Source: Sphingomonas sp. SORGH_AS_0879 (GTDB taxonomy: Bacteria > Pseudomonadota > Alphaproteobacteria > Sphingomonadales > Sphingomonadaceae). Taken from it: a stretch of DNA of 64,000 bases. The position numbers and the translations under genes are program-made. Numbering within the stretch: the first letter of the stretch is position 1; each line of letters starts with the position of its first letter. Under the pieces are notes generated by a model. The model was not told the origin of the DNA, searched no databases, and saw only the letters and a program-made list of their open reading frames with translations. This document shows positions 38,801 to 46,658 of the stretch, one piece after another. The stretch lies in NCBI RefSeq assembly GCF_030819175.1, contig NZ_JAUTBJ010000002.1, forward strand, positions 3,247,001 to 3,311,000, in the 5' to 3' direction.

Positions 38801-38939
38801 AATGGGTCGTTATGCTGATTGGCAGGCGCTGATCGAAGCATCGCGGCCGAAGCGGCTGGGGATGATGTTCAATGCGCCGTGGGTCAGCAGCGTCAACCAA
38901 GCGGGCAACTACCTAACCAGTCCGAAGCAAGGGCAATAA
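35883..38939 (+). CDS. Large phage-type protein, ejection or internal-virion-like
   Basis: 1018 residues. The N-terminal part is polar and rich in Asn/Phe/Gln (NPFDQFDEPG), followed by long helices. A Gly/Ala-rich hydrophobic block at about 370-450 (GLGTFGAMYGLGMASRATG) could insert in membrane. Coiled-coil helices follow at about 660-700. Such a design is typical of podovirus proteins that travel with the DNA into the host, though no conserved name applies. It overlaps the previous stop (TGATG). Confidence 0.6.
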   Translation: MQKNPFDQFDEPGASNPFNTFTTNRDPLAVRRDERAAANEAERLRLANLEYGQRERNSRKSQAAELRNSYETLPSYKAYAQAIGSYAGGLASKPDAAGDLDLIYAYAKVMDPNSVVRESEQASVAGADTWANQKVANLQKQLGHGGTFRPEFRHRLREEMANRMAQLNQSLIADRVRYKGIADRNGLNPMDVVGEHPGARFQDLSERVLGRKQQKLDYYGNPIPHDTTPERPELIGAPSLGTPQLASGGRKTERNPALEQSLTELLRKGADIETLNTLSRAAGYGELDPARVAQAGQWLRAHPQYKGSLFDSARDVPTSGWEDIATSPVGIGAMAAIDGVLGGTSDEITSMLGGGDLEDLNARKQGAFAAHPYAALAGQGLGTFGAMYGLGMASRATGLASRFASPSLAGDIAFGTLSGAGQNNDNRFLGAGIGAVGGFAGNLAGRGISSGIGAAIRTQPGQAATNAVRTYFGRAPLPSVAPLSAADTIAANTINRIGADNIRTPLTEAADLGIPMALVDTNPALRELGGAAVRRSPAASQIAEDALIPRSRGQYDRFVSSVERDLGPSANIPQMSDDLTRQAQAAAAPLYEQAYRQPVTSTPELESLLNTPFGRSATGRARTIAANERRNPMEMGFVQEADGTVRLNPAPTQQIDAVARARADLDAAQAAYREARNSPAGSLDSARTRVENAREGLRQAEASFNAAPRAGETMRQPGYTTQTLDYVKRGMDDVLEQYRNPITNRLMLDEAGRAQNGVKNNLLSELDRLNPTYAQARGVYQGPVASRDALIRGQDAYTLPTDQLAVQVGQQTPEHLGQMRLGFQDSLLKRAAGVRDNANPFEATLGTPAMRTRLDTLYDSNANVPRLLRTRDIEGGLQQTTNAILGNSRTARNQIADANFSTNPLLEGSLHAGAALATGGASLPGTAARVAGTWARDRLALGLGKQAEAKAEALAPFLFDTNPRAALSSLDDVMGRYADWQALIEASRPKRLGMMFNAPWVSSVNQAGNYLTSPKQGQ

Positions 38940-38967
38940 GCCACATCGACCTCTACCGGCGCCAAAT

Positions 38968-39243
38968 TTACCCGGGCCGAACCATAACGGTCCAGGAGAC
39001 CGCCACACCAAAAAGGATAACCCCCACAACAAAGGCAATGCACAGACGTTCTATCCGCTTAATAGTCAGATCCGGGACGTACACCCCCCGCCAATTCCTC
39101 CGGGCCGTCCTAACACGAGGGCCGTCGCGCCATGCCCGGTACTTGCCGAGAGCCGGAACCAATACGCCTCTGTACAGCATGATTCCGATCGAGGTGGCTA
39201 TGATCGGGGCAAGATTCACCCAGTAGCCATAGACGAATTCCAC
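38968..39243 (-). CDS. Small membrane protein
   Basis: 91 residues with two hydrophobic segments (about 8-30 and 68-88) around a basic loop. GTG start at 39243; the ribosome site is weak. It is last in a minus-strand group reading away from the XRE gene. Its role is unknown; a holin is one possibility. Confidence 0.5.
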   Translation of the reverse strand: MEFVYGYWVNLAPIIATSIGIMLYRGVLVPALGKYRAWRDGPRVRTARRNWRGVYVPDLTIKRIERLCIAFVVGVILFGVAVSWTVMVRPG

Positions 39244-39312
39244 CCATCATCCAACAGTGTGGGTCACTATCGGTTGATGCATTTACCAACCAGATCGATC
39301 GCCCCGAGCCCC

Positions 39313-39672
39313 CTAGCGATCGATCTGGTTGGGCGACAGCGGGGCTGCTGGATCAGATACAGGACGATCTGGGTCTTGGTGTGGCTCATACGCTATGACC
39401 CATTGCGGATAGCCTTCCGGTGACATGGCGATGTCCGCATGTCCAACCGGGTCATTGCCGGTCTCGATCCACCCCGCCCCGTGGCAGTAATCGCAGATCG
39501 CCCGCTTACACCGGAAGCTGATCAGATCGATCTCGGTGTTCCATTGCCCATATCCCCGGCAGATCGGGCATTTCGTATCCAGGGTCCCGTTTCGCGGCTG
39601 AAGCGGGATGATGTCGAAAGCATGGGGGCTGTTTGGTCCGTCGCAATAGACGACGTTGCTGGCATGGGCGAT
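39313..39672 (-). CDS. Zinc-ribbon protein with an apparent ATC start
   Basis: An open frame of 119 codons contains two Cys pairs, CPICRGYGQW and CDYCHGAGWI, a DnaJ-like or rubredoxin-like zinc knuckle. No ATG, GTG or TTG exists between the in-frame upstream stop and the conserved part. AGGAG lies 7 bases before an ATC at 39672, overlapping the stop of the PAP2 gene, so an ATC start or a recent ATG-to-ATC change is likely. Single-stranded DNA or RNA binding would suit, but is not shown. Confidence 0.55.
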   Translation of the reverse strand: MAHASNVVYCDGPNSPHAFDIIPLQPRNGTLDTKCPICRGYGQWNTEIDLISFRCKRAICDYCHGAGWIETGNDPVGHADIAMSPEGYPQWVIAYEPHQDPDRPVSDPAAPLSPNQIDR

Positions 39673-39682
39673 CGGTCTTCTC

Positions 39683-40348
39683 CTACACCCGGGCCGAACG
39701 AATCATCCGAGATGGGGTTGCCCGCCGCGTCCCATCACCATCCCCGATCGAACACTGACGGTTCGTAATCTCTTGCTTGGCGTAACGTACCGCTAGATCT
39801 ATCACCGCATTGCTCACGCGTTCGGCGATTAGGCCAATGGCTATCCCGGCCAGGACATCGCCAGCATAATGCGTCCCGCGCGGCACCTGTACGACGGACA
39901 CTGACAGCGCCGCACCACGGGCAGTGACCGCATGATCGGGATATGCTCTCGCAATCGCCTCGCCGACCGCGACGGCACCGGCGCTGTGGCCCGACGGGAA
40001 CGAATTATCCTCGTGGCGGTCGCTATCACCTTCCCGCAGCCGTGGATCATCTCCGTCTTTCGGGCGCCTACGGTCGATCGCAGCTTTGATCCCGCTCTTG
40101 GCCCAGGTGGCAAGCGTGTGAGCCGCCAGCATCCTGAAGCCGGTGGCGGTGAGGTGCAGATCGCGTCGGACAATACCGTCCACGACCGTGGCTGCGCAGA
40201 TCGTCCGCATCTGTGGCTGATCACCGATCTCGCTGGCGGCACCAACCAGCCGCATTGGCCAGCTGTCGCGCTCGCCATTCACCTCGCAGGTGATTTTGTG
40301 ATCGGCCTTTTCGACAGCGGTGGCTTTGCGTTCCCCATCCATGACCAT
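39683..40348 (-). CDS. PAP2-family phosphatase (copy 2, in the element)
   Basis: 221 residues with all PAP2 motifs: KAAIDRRRP, SFPSGHSAG, PRGTHYAGD. It is highly similar to copy 1 (24096-24764), including upstream DNA, but the first ATG of copy 1 corresponds here to ATG-TGT-TGA; the true start is ATG 40348 or 40342. The C-terminus differs. Its place within the element and beside the zinc-ribbon frame suggests captured host DNA. Confidence 0.85.
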   Translation of the reverse strand: MVMDGERKATAVEKADHKITCEVNGERDSWPMRLVGAASEIGDQPQMRTICAATVVDGIVRRDLHLTATGFRMLAAHTLATWAKSGIKAAIDRRRPKDGDDPRLREGDSDRHEDNSFPSGHSAGAVAVGEAIARAYPDHAVTARGAALSVSVVQVPRGTHYAGDVLAGIAIGLIAERVSNAVIDLAVRYAKQEITNRQCSIGDGDGTRRATPSRMIRSARV

Positions 40349-40408
40349 TCAACACATGGATCAATTCTTCGGTCCGTCGATCAGCATGGGACGGGGCGAT
40401 CTTCTCCC

Positions 40409-40657
40409 TCAGCCCGCGCCGCCTTTCGCTAGCCGGACGCCCGCGCCGCCGGACGTCGCCTCACCGTCAGCAAGAAATTGCACTCCCGCCGCTTCTAAGG
40501 CGCGCTGAATCGCCAACAAGTTATTGGCGATCGGCACCGATCGACCTGCTTCAAAATTCCGAACCGTGGACACCCCGACCCCAGCCCGTTCAGCGACCTC
40601 GGCTTGATCGAGGGAGACTAGCGCCCGAGCCGCGCGACAGGTCGAGGGTGTCAGCAT
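40409..40657 (-). CDS. XRE-family helix-turn-helix regulator
   Basis: 82 residues with a lambda-repressor-like HTH (about 8-65): [20 protein letters not shown], then NFEAGRSVP and a C-terminal helix ending [10 protein letters not shown]. It faces the operon at 40829 across a gap with palindromes, so it is the likely switch repressor of the right arm. Confidence 0.88.
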   Translation of the reverse strand: MLTPSTCRAARALVSLDQAEVAERAGVGVSTVRNFEAGRSVPIANNLLAIQRALEAAGVQFLADGEATSGGAGVRLAKGGAG

Positions 40658-40680
40658 AATTCCGGCCTATCACCTAAACG

Positions 40681-40745
40681 CTTGAATATCAAGATAACGC
40701 TCAGCGTTGACATGACGGCTAGAGTTGTGCATAACGCTGAACGTT
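40681..40745 (+). promoter_or_regulatory. Divergent control region with promoter and three palindromes
   Basis: A -35 TTGACA (40707-40712) and a -10-like CATAAC (40730-40735), 17 bases apart, face right. AACGCTCAGCGTT (40696-40708) overlaps the -35 and AACGCTGAACGTT (40733-40745) overlaps the -10. A third palindrome, CTTGAATATCAAG (40681-40693), lies towards the XRE gene. The first two share arms and fit operators of the XRE protein. Confidence 0.7.
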
Positions 40746-40828
40746 ACCCGCTACCAACGGGTACAGCCCGGCACGGTGCTACCAACACCGATACCGGGCC
40801 TAACCACAACCGTTCTGGAGGAACGACT

Positions 40829-41104
40829 ATGGCTACTGCCCCTCTACCGGACGCTGTGCGTCCGGCCAAGATCACCTGTGCCTCAAACGGACTGAGCAAA
40901 TCGACCGGCCGCGCCGTCGATCTTGCCCGTCAGCATCTGCGTACCGGCAACCCCGGCGCCTATGCCCGCTCGCTGGCGGGTGAACACCGCGCCACCAACG
41001 CACGTCAGCAGCGCGCAATCGAAGCTGTCATCGCGGCCGACGCCTGCGAGCGCCTTTTCACCCGGCATCCGTCGAACGGCTGCCTGATGGCGCGGGAGGG
41101 CTGA
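40829..41104 (+). CDS. Uncharacterised, first gene of the right-arm operon
   Basis: 91 residues. ATG 40829 has GGAGG upstream. Helical (GRAVDLARQHLRTGNPGAYA), with a Cys-containing end. No family. It follows the XRE-controlled promoter. Confidence 0.65.
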   Translation: MATAPLPDAVRPAKITCASNGLSKSTGRAVDLARQHLRTGNPGAYARSLAGEHRATNARQQRAIEAVIAADACERLFTRHPSNGCLMAREG

Positions 41105-41107
41105 ACG

Positions 41108-41734
41108 ATGGCCACCGAAACCACCCGTCGCGCCCTGTTCGGGGGCGCTGGCCTCGTCGCGCTTGCCGCTGCCGTCCCGGCGGTCGCATCGACAATGTCC
41201 GCCAGTTCGGGCGTCAGCCCTGCCCTGGCCAAGCTGATCGCGGCCAGCGCCGAGGCCTGGCAAGTGTCGGAGGACCACGACAATCTGGTCCTGAAACCCG
41301 CCGATGCGGCGGCAAAGGCGCTTGCGTCCCAGATCCCACATGTCGCGGTCGACATTGACGGTGATCCCTACTGGACCACTGCGAACCCAGGCGCGGTCAG
41401 CGTCGCCCGTGGCCTCGTCGAACGTGATCCAGCGCGCAACCATCCCAATAGCCCCGGGCTGCGCCGTCTGGTTGCGGCCGATCTACAACGACAGCGTCAC
41501 CGCGCCCGTATCCATCGCGACACGGGCCTGACTGCTGCGGTCGATCGCAGCAATGCCCTGAACGACGCCTATGCCGATGCCGAGTCGGCTGTTGCGACGC
41601 ACCCGGTCACCACCGTTACCGACCTGCACGCGAAGCTGGCGTTCATGATCAAGAACGACATGGGCGATGGCCGTGATTGGCTGGAAGAGATTGCGGACGA
41701 CGTGGCCCGCATCGCGAACGTGGAGGGCCGCTGA
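41108..41734 (+). CDS. Exported protein with a Tat-like signal
   Basis: 208 residues. Twin-arginine-like TRRALFGGAGLVALAAAVPA near the start suggests Tat export. The rest is helical, and the core PALAKLIAASAEAW begins a region without family match. It is in the same operon (3-base gap). Confidence 0.6.
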   Translation: MATETTRRALFGGAGLVALAAAVPAVASTMSASSGVSPALAKLIAASAEAWQVSEDHDNLVLKPADAAAKALASQIPHVAVDIDGDPYWTTANPGAVSVARGLVERDPARNHPNSPGLRRLVAADLQRQRHRARIHRDTGLTAAVDRSNALNDAYADAESAVATHPVTTVTDLHAKLAFMIKNDMGDGRDWLEEIADDVARIANVEGR

Positions 41735-41735
41735 C

Positions 41736-42473
41736 ATGTCGACCACCAGCGAAGCCTTCTGCGCGCTGCTCGACGCTTCTGACGCCGCCAGCCGCCGCTT
41801 CAACAGCCTGCCGTCCGACTTGGAGGAACAAGACCCCATCACGTTCGAGCAGGAAGAACAGGCGGTATGCGCAGCATCGCATGACGCCGACATGGCCGAA
41901 CCCACGACTTGGGCGGAATTTACCCGTCTGCTGGAACACATGTCGTATTGTGGTGCCAGCGCCATTGATGATGACAATGCGAACCGGCTTATGCGTCACG
42001 CCCGTCGGCTACTGTCGGGTGGGCTTCACACCCAACCGCGAACGCCGATCCGCGATCTGATGGCGATGCTCGAGCGTGCCATCGACCGGGGTGCCACAAC
42101 CGACCAAGCTCCCCATAATGCTAATGACTCCATGCCGTCTCGGTCCTGGAGCCGCCAGCATTCGGCCCTCACTTGCGCAATCATCCACGAGCCCCCGCAG
42201 GACGCTGCCGATGTGCTGGCGGTCCTTCTGCGACTGGCCGCCCATCACGACGTCATCAGTTCGGCCGGGGACGAGGCAACGCAGCAAGAACGACGTGACC
42301 TGAACGAAATGATCGCGATCGCGCTACCGAATTGCATCACCAAGCTGGCCGAACTCCTGCCTGTCTCCGGTTGGCGGACGAACGAGGTGGAAGATGAATT
42401 GCGGTATCACGCCGGGCAAGTCCGGCGCTGGTTGCCAGATGCCGCGCCGATCGGTGATGAGGGGGTGCGCTGA
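41736..42473 (+). CDS. Uncharacterised helical protein
   Basis: 245 residues; ATG 41736 directly follows the preceding stop. Acidic N-terminal half, several helices (LNEMIAIALPNCITKLAELL). No family or catalytic motif seen. Confidence 0.6.
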   Translation: MSTTSEAFCALLDASDAASRRFNSLPSDLEEQDPITFEQEEQAVCAASHDADMAEPTTWAEFTRLLEHMSYCGASAIDDDNANRLMRHARRLLSGGLHTQPRTPIRDLMAMLERAIDRGATTDQAPHNANDSMPSRSWSRQHSALTCAIIHEPPQDAADVLAVLLRLAAHHDVISSAGDEATQQERRDLNEMIAIALPNCITKLAELLPVSGWRTNEVEDELRYHAGQVRRWLPDAAPIGDEGVR

Positions 42474-42474
42474 C

Positions 42475-42702
42475 ATGGCCACCCTCCACCCCGCGTCCTT
42501 CAACCCCACCGTCTGGCTCCATGCCCTCGTTCAGATCGGCGGCGGCTATGCGCTGACGTCCGACCGCAAGCTGTGGCTGGTTATCCAGGACTGTCCCTCC
42601 GATGACCTGACGCCGCTCATGGCACAGATCGTCGGGTATCCTGACCGGGCGGAAGCAGTGCGCCAGACTATCGAGCAACGGCACTACGGGGAGGCAGCAT
42701 GA
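42475..42702 (+). CDS. Small uncharacterised protein
   Basis: 75 residues; starts 1 base after the previous stop. Compact alpha/beta look (ALTSDRKLWLVIQDCPSDDL). ATGA overlap to the next gene. Confidence 0.6.
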   Translation: MATLHPASFNPTVWLHALVQIGGGYALTSDRKLWLVIQDCPSDDLTPLMAQIVGYPDRAEAVRQTIEQRHYGEAA

Positions 42703-42968
42703 TGGGACATGCAGCCGTCACCCCGCCGCCCAGCGCCAACCGTGCGATGCCTTGGCGCCGATCGCGCCGCCGTCCCTGGCATCGGTTGGACCGGGTCGCA
42801 TCGCCTCATGCCGTACTCGCCACCATCCCCTCGCTCCCCCGTGCCGAACTGGCGCGGATCACCGAACGGCTGATCGACCGCATGGACGAACTGGACGGAG
42901 ATACGGACCTCGAACCCGAGGACCTGGAGGAAGACGACCCTACGGAAGCGGATGACGTTCACTCCTGA
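42699..42968 (+). CDS. Small uncharacterised protein, basic start and acidic end
   Basis: 89 residues. Arg-rich N-terminal part (RRSRRRPWHRL) and a strongly acidic tail (LEPEDLEEDDPTEADD). Overlaps its neighbours by 4 and 17 bases. Confidence 0.55.
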   Translation: MMGHAAVTPPPSANRAMPWRRSRRRPWHRLDRVASPHAVLATIPSLPRAELARITERLIDRMDELDGDTDLEPEDLEEDDPTEADDVHS

Positions 42969-43548
42969 ACCGATCACGCCGCCGGTCCCGTCCCGGCGCA
43001 TGGAACACAGGCCCGTCGCTCGCGATCGTCGAGCGGCGGGCTCTCCGCGTGTGCATCGCTTCCGGGATAGCCTGGCGCTGTCCGAGAGCTTCGTCGACGC
43101 GGATTGGTGGCTGCCACTCTATCGCCGCGCGTTCCCGACGATGGTGTCAGCGGTGGCCGTCCGCGAAGACGGATGGGCGCAGCGGGGCGGGATAGACCGG
43201 CTGCTCACCCTGTCTTGCGGGCGGACGTACACGGTCGACGAGAAGGTGCGGATGCACGACTGGCCCGATGTCCTGCTGGAGCGCTGGTCGGATGAAGCCC
43301 GCCGCGTGCCAGGCTGGATTCAGAAGCCCCTAGCTGCCGACTTTATTGGGTATGCCTATGCCCCAGCCGGGATGTGTCTGTTGCTACCCGTCGTACCGCT
43401 ACAGCGTGCTTGGCGGCAGCATGGGCGCAAGTGGATCAACCTCTATGGGACGCGGGCGGCACAGAACCCCGGCTATGTGTCGGTCGGGGTGCCAGTGCCG
43501 CGTCACGTGCTGATGCAGGCGATCATTGAGGCGATGGTGGTTGGCTGA
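42952..43548 (+). CDS. Uncharacterised protein
   Basis: 198 residues, last in the plus-strand operon. Aromatic-rich (DADWWLPLYRRAFPTMV) and an alpha/beta fold is likely. No family recognised. It converges with the toxin-antitoxin pair 5 bases beyond its stop. Confidence 0.65.
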   Translation: MTFTPEPITPPVPSRRMEHRPVARDRRAAGSPRVHRFRDSLALSESFVDADWWLPLYRRAFPTMVSAVAVREDGWAQRGGIDRLLTLSCGRTYTVDEKVRMHDWPDVLLERWSDEARRVPGWIQKPLAADFIGYAYAPAGMCLLLPVVPLQRAWRQHGRKWINLYGTRAAQNPGYVSVGVPVPRHVLMQAIIEAMVVG

Positions 43549-43552
43549 CTTT

Positions 43553-43942
43553 TTAAATCAGCCCGAGATTTTCCAAGTGGGTCTTTATGAATTTTGGCGT
43601 GAAACGCGATTTTCCAAATCCGGCAAGGATGCGGTCAGTCAGTTCGACAGATGCTGGATGCCCATTCTTATACACCCACCCGTCAACCATATTGCTTAAG
43701 CGAAGCGACGGCTGAATAATCGCACTACGGTACAAGACGTAACTATCTTGCACTATGAACGGATGCTCCCCCGGCGCAAGTAGGCACGCATCATCAACAA
43801 ATCTATCGGGTGCAACCTTAGTAAAGTTCGCCAAGACGTGCAGTCCATTAGGACAAGCATCCGTCGTTATTACGAAAAGGTGGTCCCCCACCGGTCCGGT
43901 TGGAATCAGCAGCGTATCGCATCGCGCAGGCGCATACGCCAT
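43553..43942 (-). CDS. Probable toxin partner of the Panacea antitoxin
   Basis: 129 residues. Beta-rich start (CDTLLIPTGPVGDHLFVITT), then HVLANFTKV, a GEHPFI motif and SYVLYRSA, and a helical end. I know no named fold with certainty; the layout loosely recalls small RNase-type toxins. The start overlaps the stop of the antitoxin gene (TAATG), and GC is lower than in the rest of the element, as usual for such pairs. The toxin role is inferred from context. Confidence 0.65.
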   Translation of the reverse strand: MAYAPARCDTLLIPTGPVGDHLFVITTDACPNGLHVLANFTKVAPDRFVDDACLLAPGEHPFIVQDSYVLYRSAIIQPSLRLSNMVDGWVYKNGHPASVELTDRILAGFGKSRFTPKFIKTHLENLGLI

Positions 43943-44514
43943 TACGCAAATACTTCCTTAACGTGCCTCTCAGCTAGCAACTCGTCTTCAAGCTCGTTTG
44001 CATATTTTTTGCCGAGGAACTTGAGAATGCGAGCGAGCGGAATTGGGTTCGATGACCCGTGTGGATCTTCCCATTCAGGGCAATTTGCATGGGTCCAGTC
44101 GCGGACCTGATACTGGCTCATCTGACCAAATTCAGCCCATACCTCAGCGAGCGTCTCGAGTTCAGCTTCGCTCAGCTGGTCTAAATCTTCGTCGCCTACA
44201 TTTCCCGCCAGACCGACTGAATAACCGGATCGACCGGTAAGATGCCGCTCCCAATCCTCCAAGCCGCCATGCATGCCATTTATGCAATCATAGGTTATTG
44301 AGTTTACCGGCCCATGATCCATCGACACAAAGTTATCCCACGTAATGGGAAAATCAAATTTCTCTAAGTTACGACGGTCCGCAATATATACCAGCTTCGT
44401 CAGCTTTAGGACATTTATGCTACCGCCCTCACGGCGAGCGAAAAACGCTGCCACCTGAGCCGCTTTTGCGGCGTTATACCAAGGCTGCATTGCGGGCATA
44501 TCGTTGTCTACCAT
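43942..44514 (-). CDS. Panacea-domain (DUF4065, SocA/GepA-like) antitoxin
   Basis: 190 residues from ATG 44514 (44499 and 44490 are alternatives). The Panacea domain is clear: YNAAKAAQVAAFFAR, INVLKLTKLVYIADR, FVSMDHGPVNSITYD. Panacea proteins neutralise many unrelated toxins by direct binding, or act as proteolytic adaptors (SocA with ClpXP). It is first in a two-gene minus-strand operon. Confidence 0.85.
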   Translation of the reverse strand: MVDNDMPAMQPWYNAAKAAQVAAFFARREGGSINVLKLTKLVYIADRRNLEKFDFPITWDNFVSMDHGPVNSITYDCINGMHGGLEDWERHLTGRSGYSVGLAGNVGDEDLDQLSEAELETLAEVWAEFGQMSQYQVRDWTHANCPEWEDPHGSSNPIPLARILKFLGKKYANELEDELLAERHVKEVFA

Positions 44515-44658
44515 GGCGACTCGGGGTTGACAAACGGTAAACGCGCATTTGGCAACAGCCTGTCTCAAATGGCTATAGCGACCACCTCCGCATTTGTACA
44601 TATTTTGTTCCAAGCCAAAGACGGCTGTTGGCTCATACTGCATCCCCCATTGACTAAT

Positions 44659-44673
44659 GTTCCCCTTTCGTTC
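44659..44673 (+). promoter_or_regulatory. LexA box of the umuDC-like operon
   Basis: GTTCCCCTTTCGTTC is a perfect alphaproteobacterial LexA site (GTTC-N7-GTTC). A -35-like TTGACT (44650-44655) lies just upstream and the site ends 31 bases before the first gene, so LexA would block the promoter until DNA damage. Confidence 0.85.
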
Positions 44674-44703
44674 CAGCTAGGCCGGGTCACGAATCGCTGG
44701 AAT

Positions 44704-44913
44704 ATGAGCATGATGCAGCACGACCCCCGCCTGCGCGAAGCAGCGCGCGCTATCTATGAGGCTTGCTACCCCTCTGACGAATGGGCGCAGTTCGCGTTCG
44801 ACGAGGCGGAGCGATACGGGACCGTGCATTACCGTCAGGCGGTCGATGGAGCACTGGCAGCGCGTGCCTGTCTAGCTGCCGCTGGCGAACAGCTCGCGCT
44901 TCCCGTCACGTGA
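44704..44913 (+). CDS. Small first gene of the SOS operon
   Basis: 69 residues. Helical, acidic (EACYPSDEWAQFAFDEAERY). GTGA overlap to the umuD-like gene. No family known; SOS control suggests a role in damage response. Confidence 0.65.
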   Translation: MSMMQHDPRLREAARAIYEACYPSDEWAQFAFDEAERYGTVHYRQAVDGALAARACLAAAGEQLALPVT

Positions 44914-45344
44914 CAGCCCAGCCTGCGATGCGCCTGCATGACGTGCCGTTCGACCTCATCCCGCGTGAGGTGCCGTTCTTCCTGTGCCGGACCCCGGCTG
45001 GCTTCCCGTCGCCTGCCCAAGACGACATGGAAGAACCAATCGATCTGGGTGCGTGGCTCGTCGAGCATCCGGCCGCCAGCTACATCATGCGGGTCGAGGG
45101 CGGATCTATGGCGGGCGCCGGGATCACCGATGGCGACCTGATCGTGGTCAACCGCGCCAAGCGAGCCCGCGCTGGCTCGATCGTCGTCGCGCTGGTGCAT
45201 GGCGACCGCACATTGAAGCGCCTGAAGCAGATGGACGGCCGATATTGGCTCGTCCCGGAGGCGGATGGTTTCTCACACATTCTCGTCGACGAGTATGTCG
45301 AGATTTGGGGCGTCGTGGTGGGCGTAGCGCGCAAGGTCGTATGA
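44910..45344 (+). CDS. umuD: UmuD-like S24 peptidase
   Basis: 144 residues (GTG 44910; ATG 44928 possible). Cleavage-site region [12 protein letters not shown], catalytic Ser in RVEGGSM, Lys in DRTLKRL, with [20 protein letters not shown] between. RecA-stimulated self-cleavage activates the DNA polymerase V partner. Overlaps umuC by ATGA. Confidence 0.92.
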   Translation: MTAQPAMRLHDVPFDLIPREVPFFLCRTPAGFPSPAQDDMEEPIDLGAWLVEHPAASYIMRVEGGSMAGAGITDGDLIVVNRAKRARAGSIVVALVHGDRTLKRLKQMDGRYWLVPEADGFSHILVDEYVEIWGVVVGVARKVV

Positions 45345-46609
45345 CCGCGCCAATCGCCCTCATCGACTGCAACAACTATTATGTCAGCTGTGAGCGAGCG
45401 TTCGACACCAGCCTGGTGGGCGTGCCGGTCATCGTGCTGTCCAACAACGACGGCTGTGCAATTGCCCGCTCGGCCGAGGCGAAGGCGCTGGGTATCAAGA
45501 TGGGTGATCCAGCCCATCACCTGCGTGACCTGATCCGACGCCATGGCATTCAGGTCCGGTCGTCTAACTACACGCTCTATGGTGACATGCAGCGCCGCGT
45601 GCTGGCTGCCTGCCAAGCGTTCGTACAGGACTTCGAGATATACTCGATCGACGAGATATTCCTCGACCTGACGGGGTTCGATGATCGCGATCTTGTCGAC
45701 CATGCCCATCGCCTCCGCGCTCAGGTCCTGCGCTGGACGACGATTCCCACTTGCGTTGGCATCGCGGATACCAAGACGCTGGCCAAGCTGGCGAACGCCG
45801 CCGCGAAGAAGCAACCGCGCTTCGGTGGCGTCGCTGACCTGCGTGATGAACGTCTGCGCCAGGACGTCATGCGGGCGTTCCCCGTCGGTGACGTCTGGGG
45901 TGTCGGTAAGGCCACGGCACTAAAGCTGGGAGCGCTGGGCGTGACCACCGCCGCCGGACTTCGAGATATGCCCATGAAGCAGGCCCGAGGCGTCGGCACG
46001 GTCGTCTTGGAGCGACTGGTCGCTGAGCTGCGCGGCATACCTGCTGACGCCGTTGAGGCGGTCGAGCCGCAGCGGAAGGGCATGGCCGTCACGCGGTCCT
46101 TCGGGACGCCTGTGACCGACTTCGACAGCCTGATGGGCGCTCTATCTCAATATGCGCTTCGGGCCGGGGAGAAGCTGCGCAATCACAGTCTCGTCGCGGG
46201 GCGGCTGACGGCATTCTTCCATACCAACAAGCACAAGCTCGACCGTCCGCAATATGCCGGGTCCCGCGCGGTGACGCTGCACCCGATAACGAGCGATAGC
46301 CTGGCGCTGATTGCCGCCGCCCGACGGTGTGCGGAACGAGCTTGGCGGGATGGATACGCCTACACGAAGGCCGGTATCCTGCTCGACGATCTAATGGCGG
46401 CAGATGATCGCCCCCGGACGCTATTCGAGGTAGATACGGAAAAGCGCGACCGTCTCATGGCTGCGCTGGACGAGGTGAACGGGCGCTTCGGGACGTTCAC
46501 CGCCGTCACGGCCGGGCAGGGATTCAAGCGGCAGTGGCGGCTTCGGTCAGAGATGCGGTCACCCGCTTGGACGACGCGCATCGATGAGGTGCCGACGGTT
46601 CGAGCATAG
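45341..46609 (+). CDS. umuC: UmuC-like Y-family DNA polymerase
   Basis: 422 residues. Palm motifs [14 protein letters not shown] (about 9-22), [10 protein letters not shown] and the catalytic SIDEIFLDL near residue 103; then fingers, a little-finger domain and a DUF4113-type C-terminus. With UmuD' it would carry out translesion synthesis under SOS control from the LexA box upstream. Full length. Confidence 0.95.
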   Translation: MTAPIALIDCNNYYVSCERAFDTSLVGVPVIVLSNNDGCAIARSAEAKALGIKMGDPAHHLRDLIRRHGIQVRSSNYTLYGDMQRRVLAACQAFVQDFEIYSIDEIFLDLTGFDDRDLVDHAHRLRAQVLRWTTIPTCVGIADTKTLAKLANAAAKKQPRFGGVADLRDERLRQDVMRAFPVGDVWGVGKATALKLGALGVTTAAGLRDMPMKQARGVGTVVLERLVAELRGIPADAVEAVEPQRKGMAVTRSFGTPVTDFDSLMGALSQYALRAGEKLRNHSLVAGRLTAFFHTNKHKLDRPQYAGSRAVTLHPITSDSLALIAAARRCAERAWRDGYAYTKAGILLDDLMAADDRPRTLFEVDTEKRDRLMAALDEVNGRFGTFTAVTAGQGFKRQWRLRSEMRSPAWTTRIDEVPTVRA

Positions 46610-46617
46610 ACGGTTCA

Positions 46618-46647
46618 CCCGCCACCCTGGCGACGCAGGATGGCGGG
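46618..46647. terminator. Hairpin between converging genes
   Basis: CCCGCCA (46618-46624) pairs with TGGCGGG (46641-46647). It lies between the ends of umuC and the SGNH gene. No T-run. Confidence 0.4.
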
Positions 46648-46658
46648 CGATCATCAAT

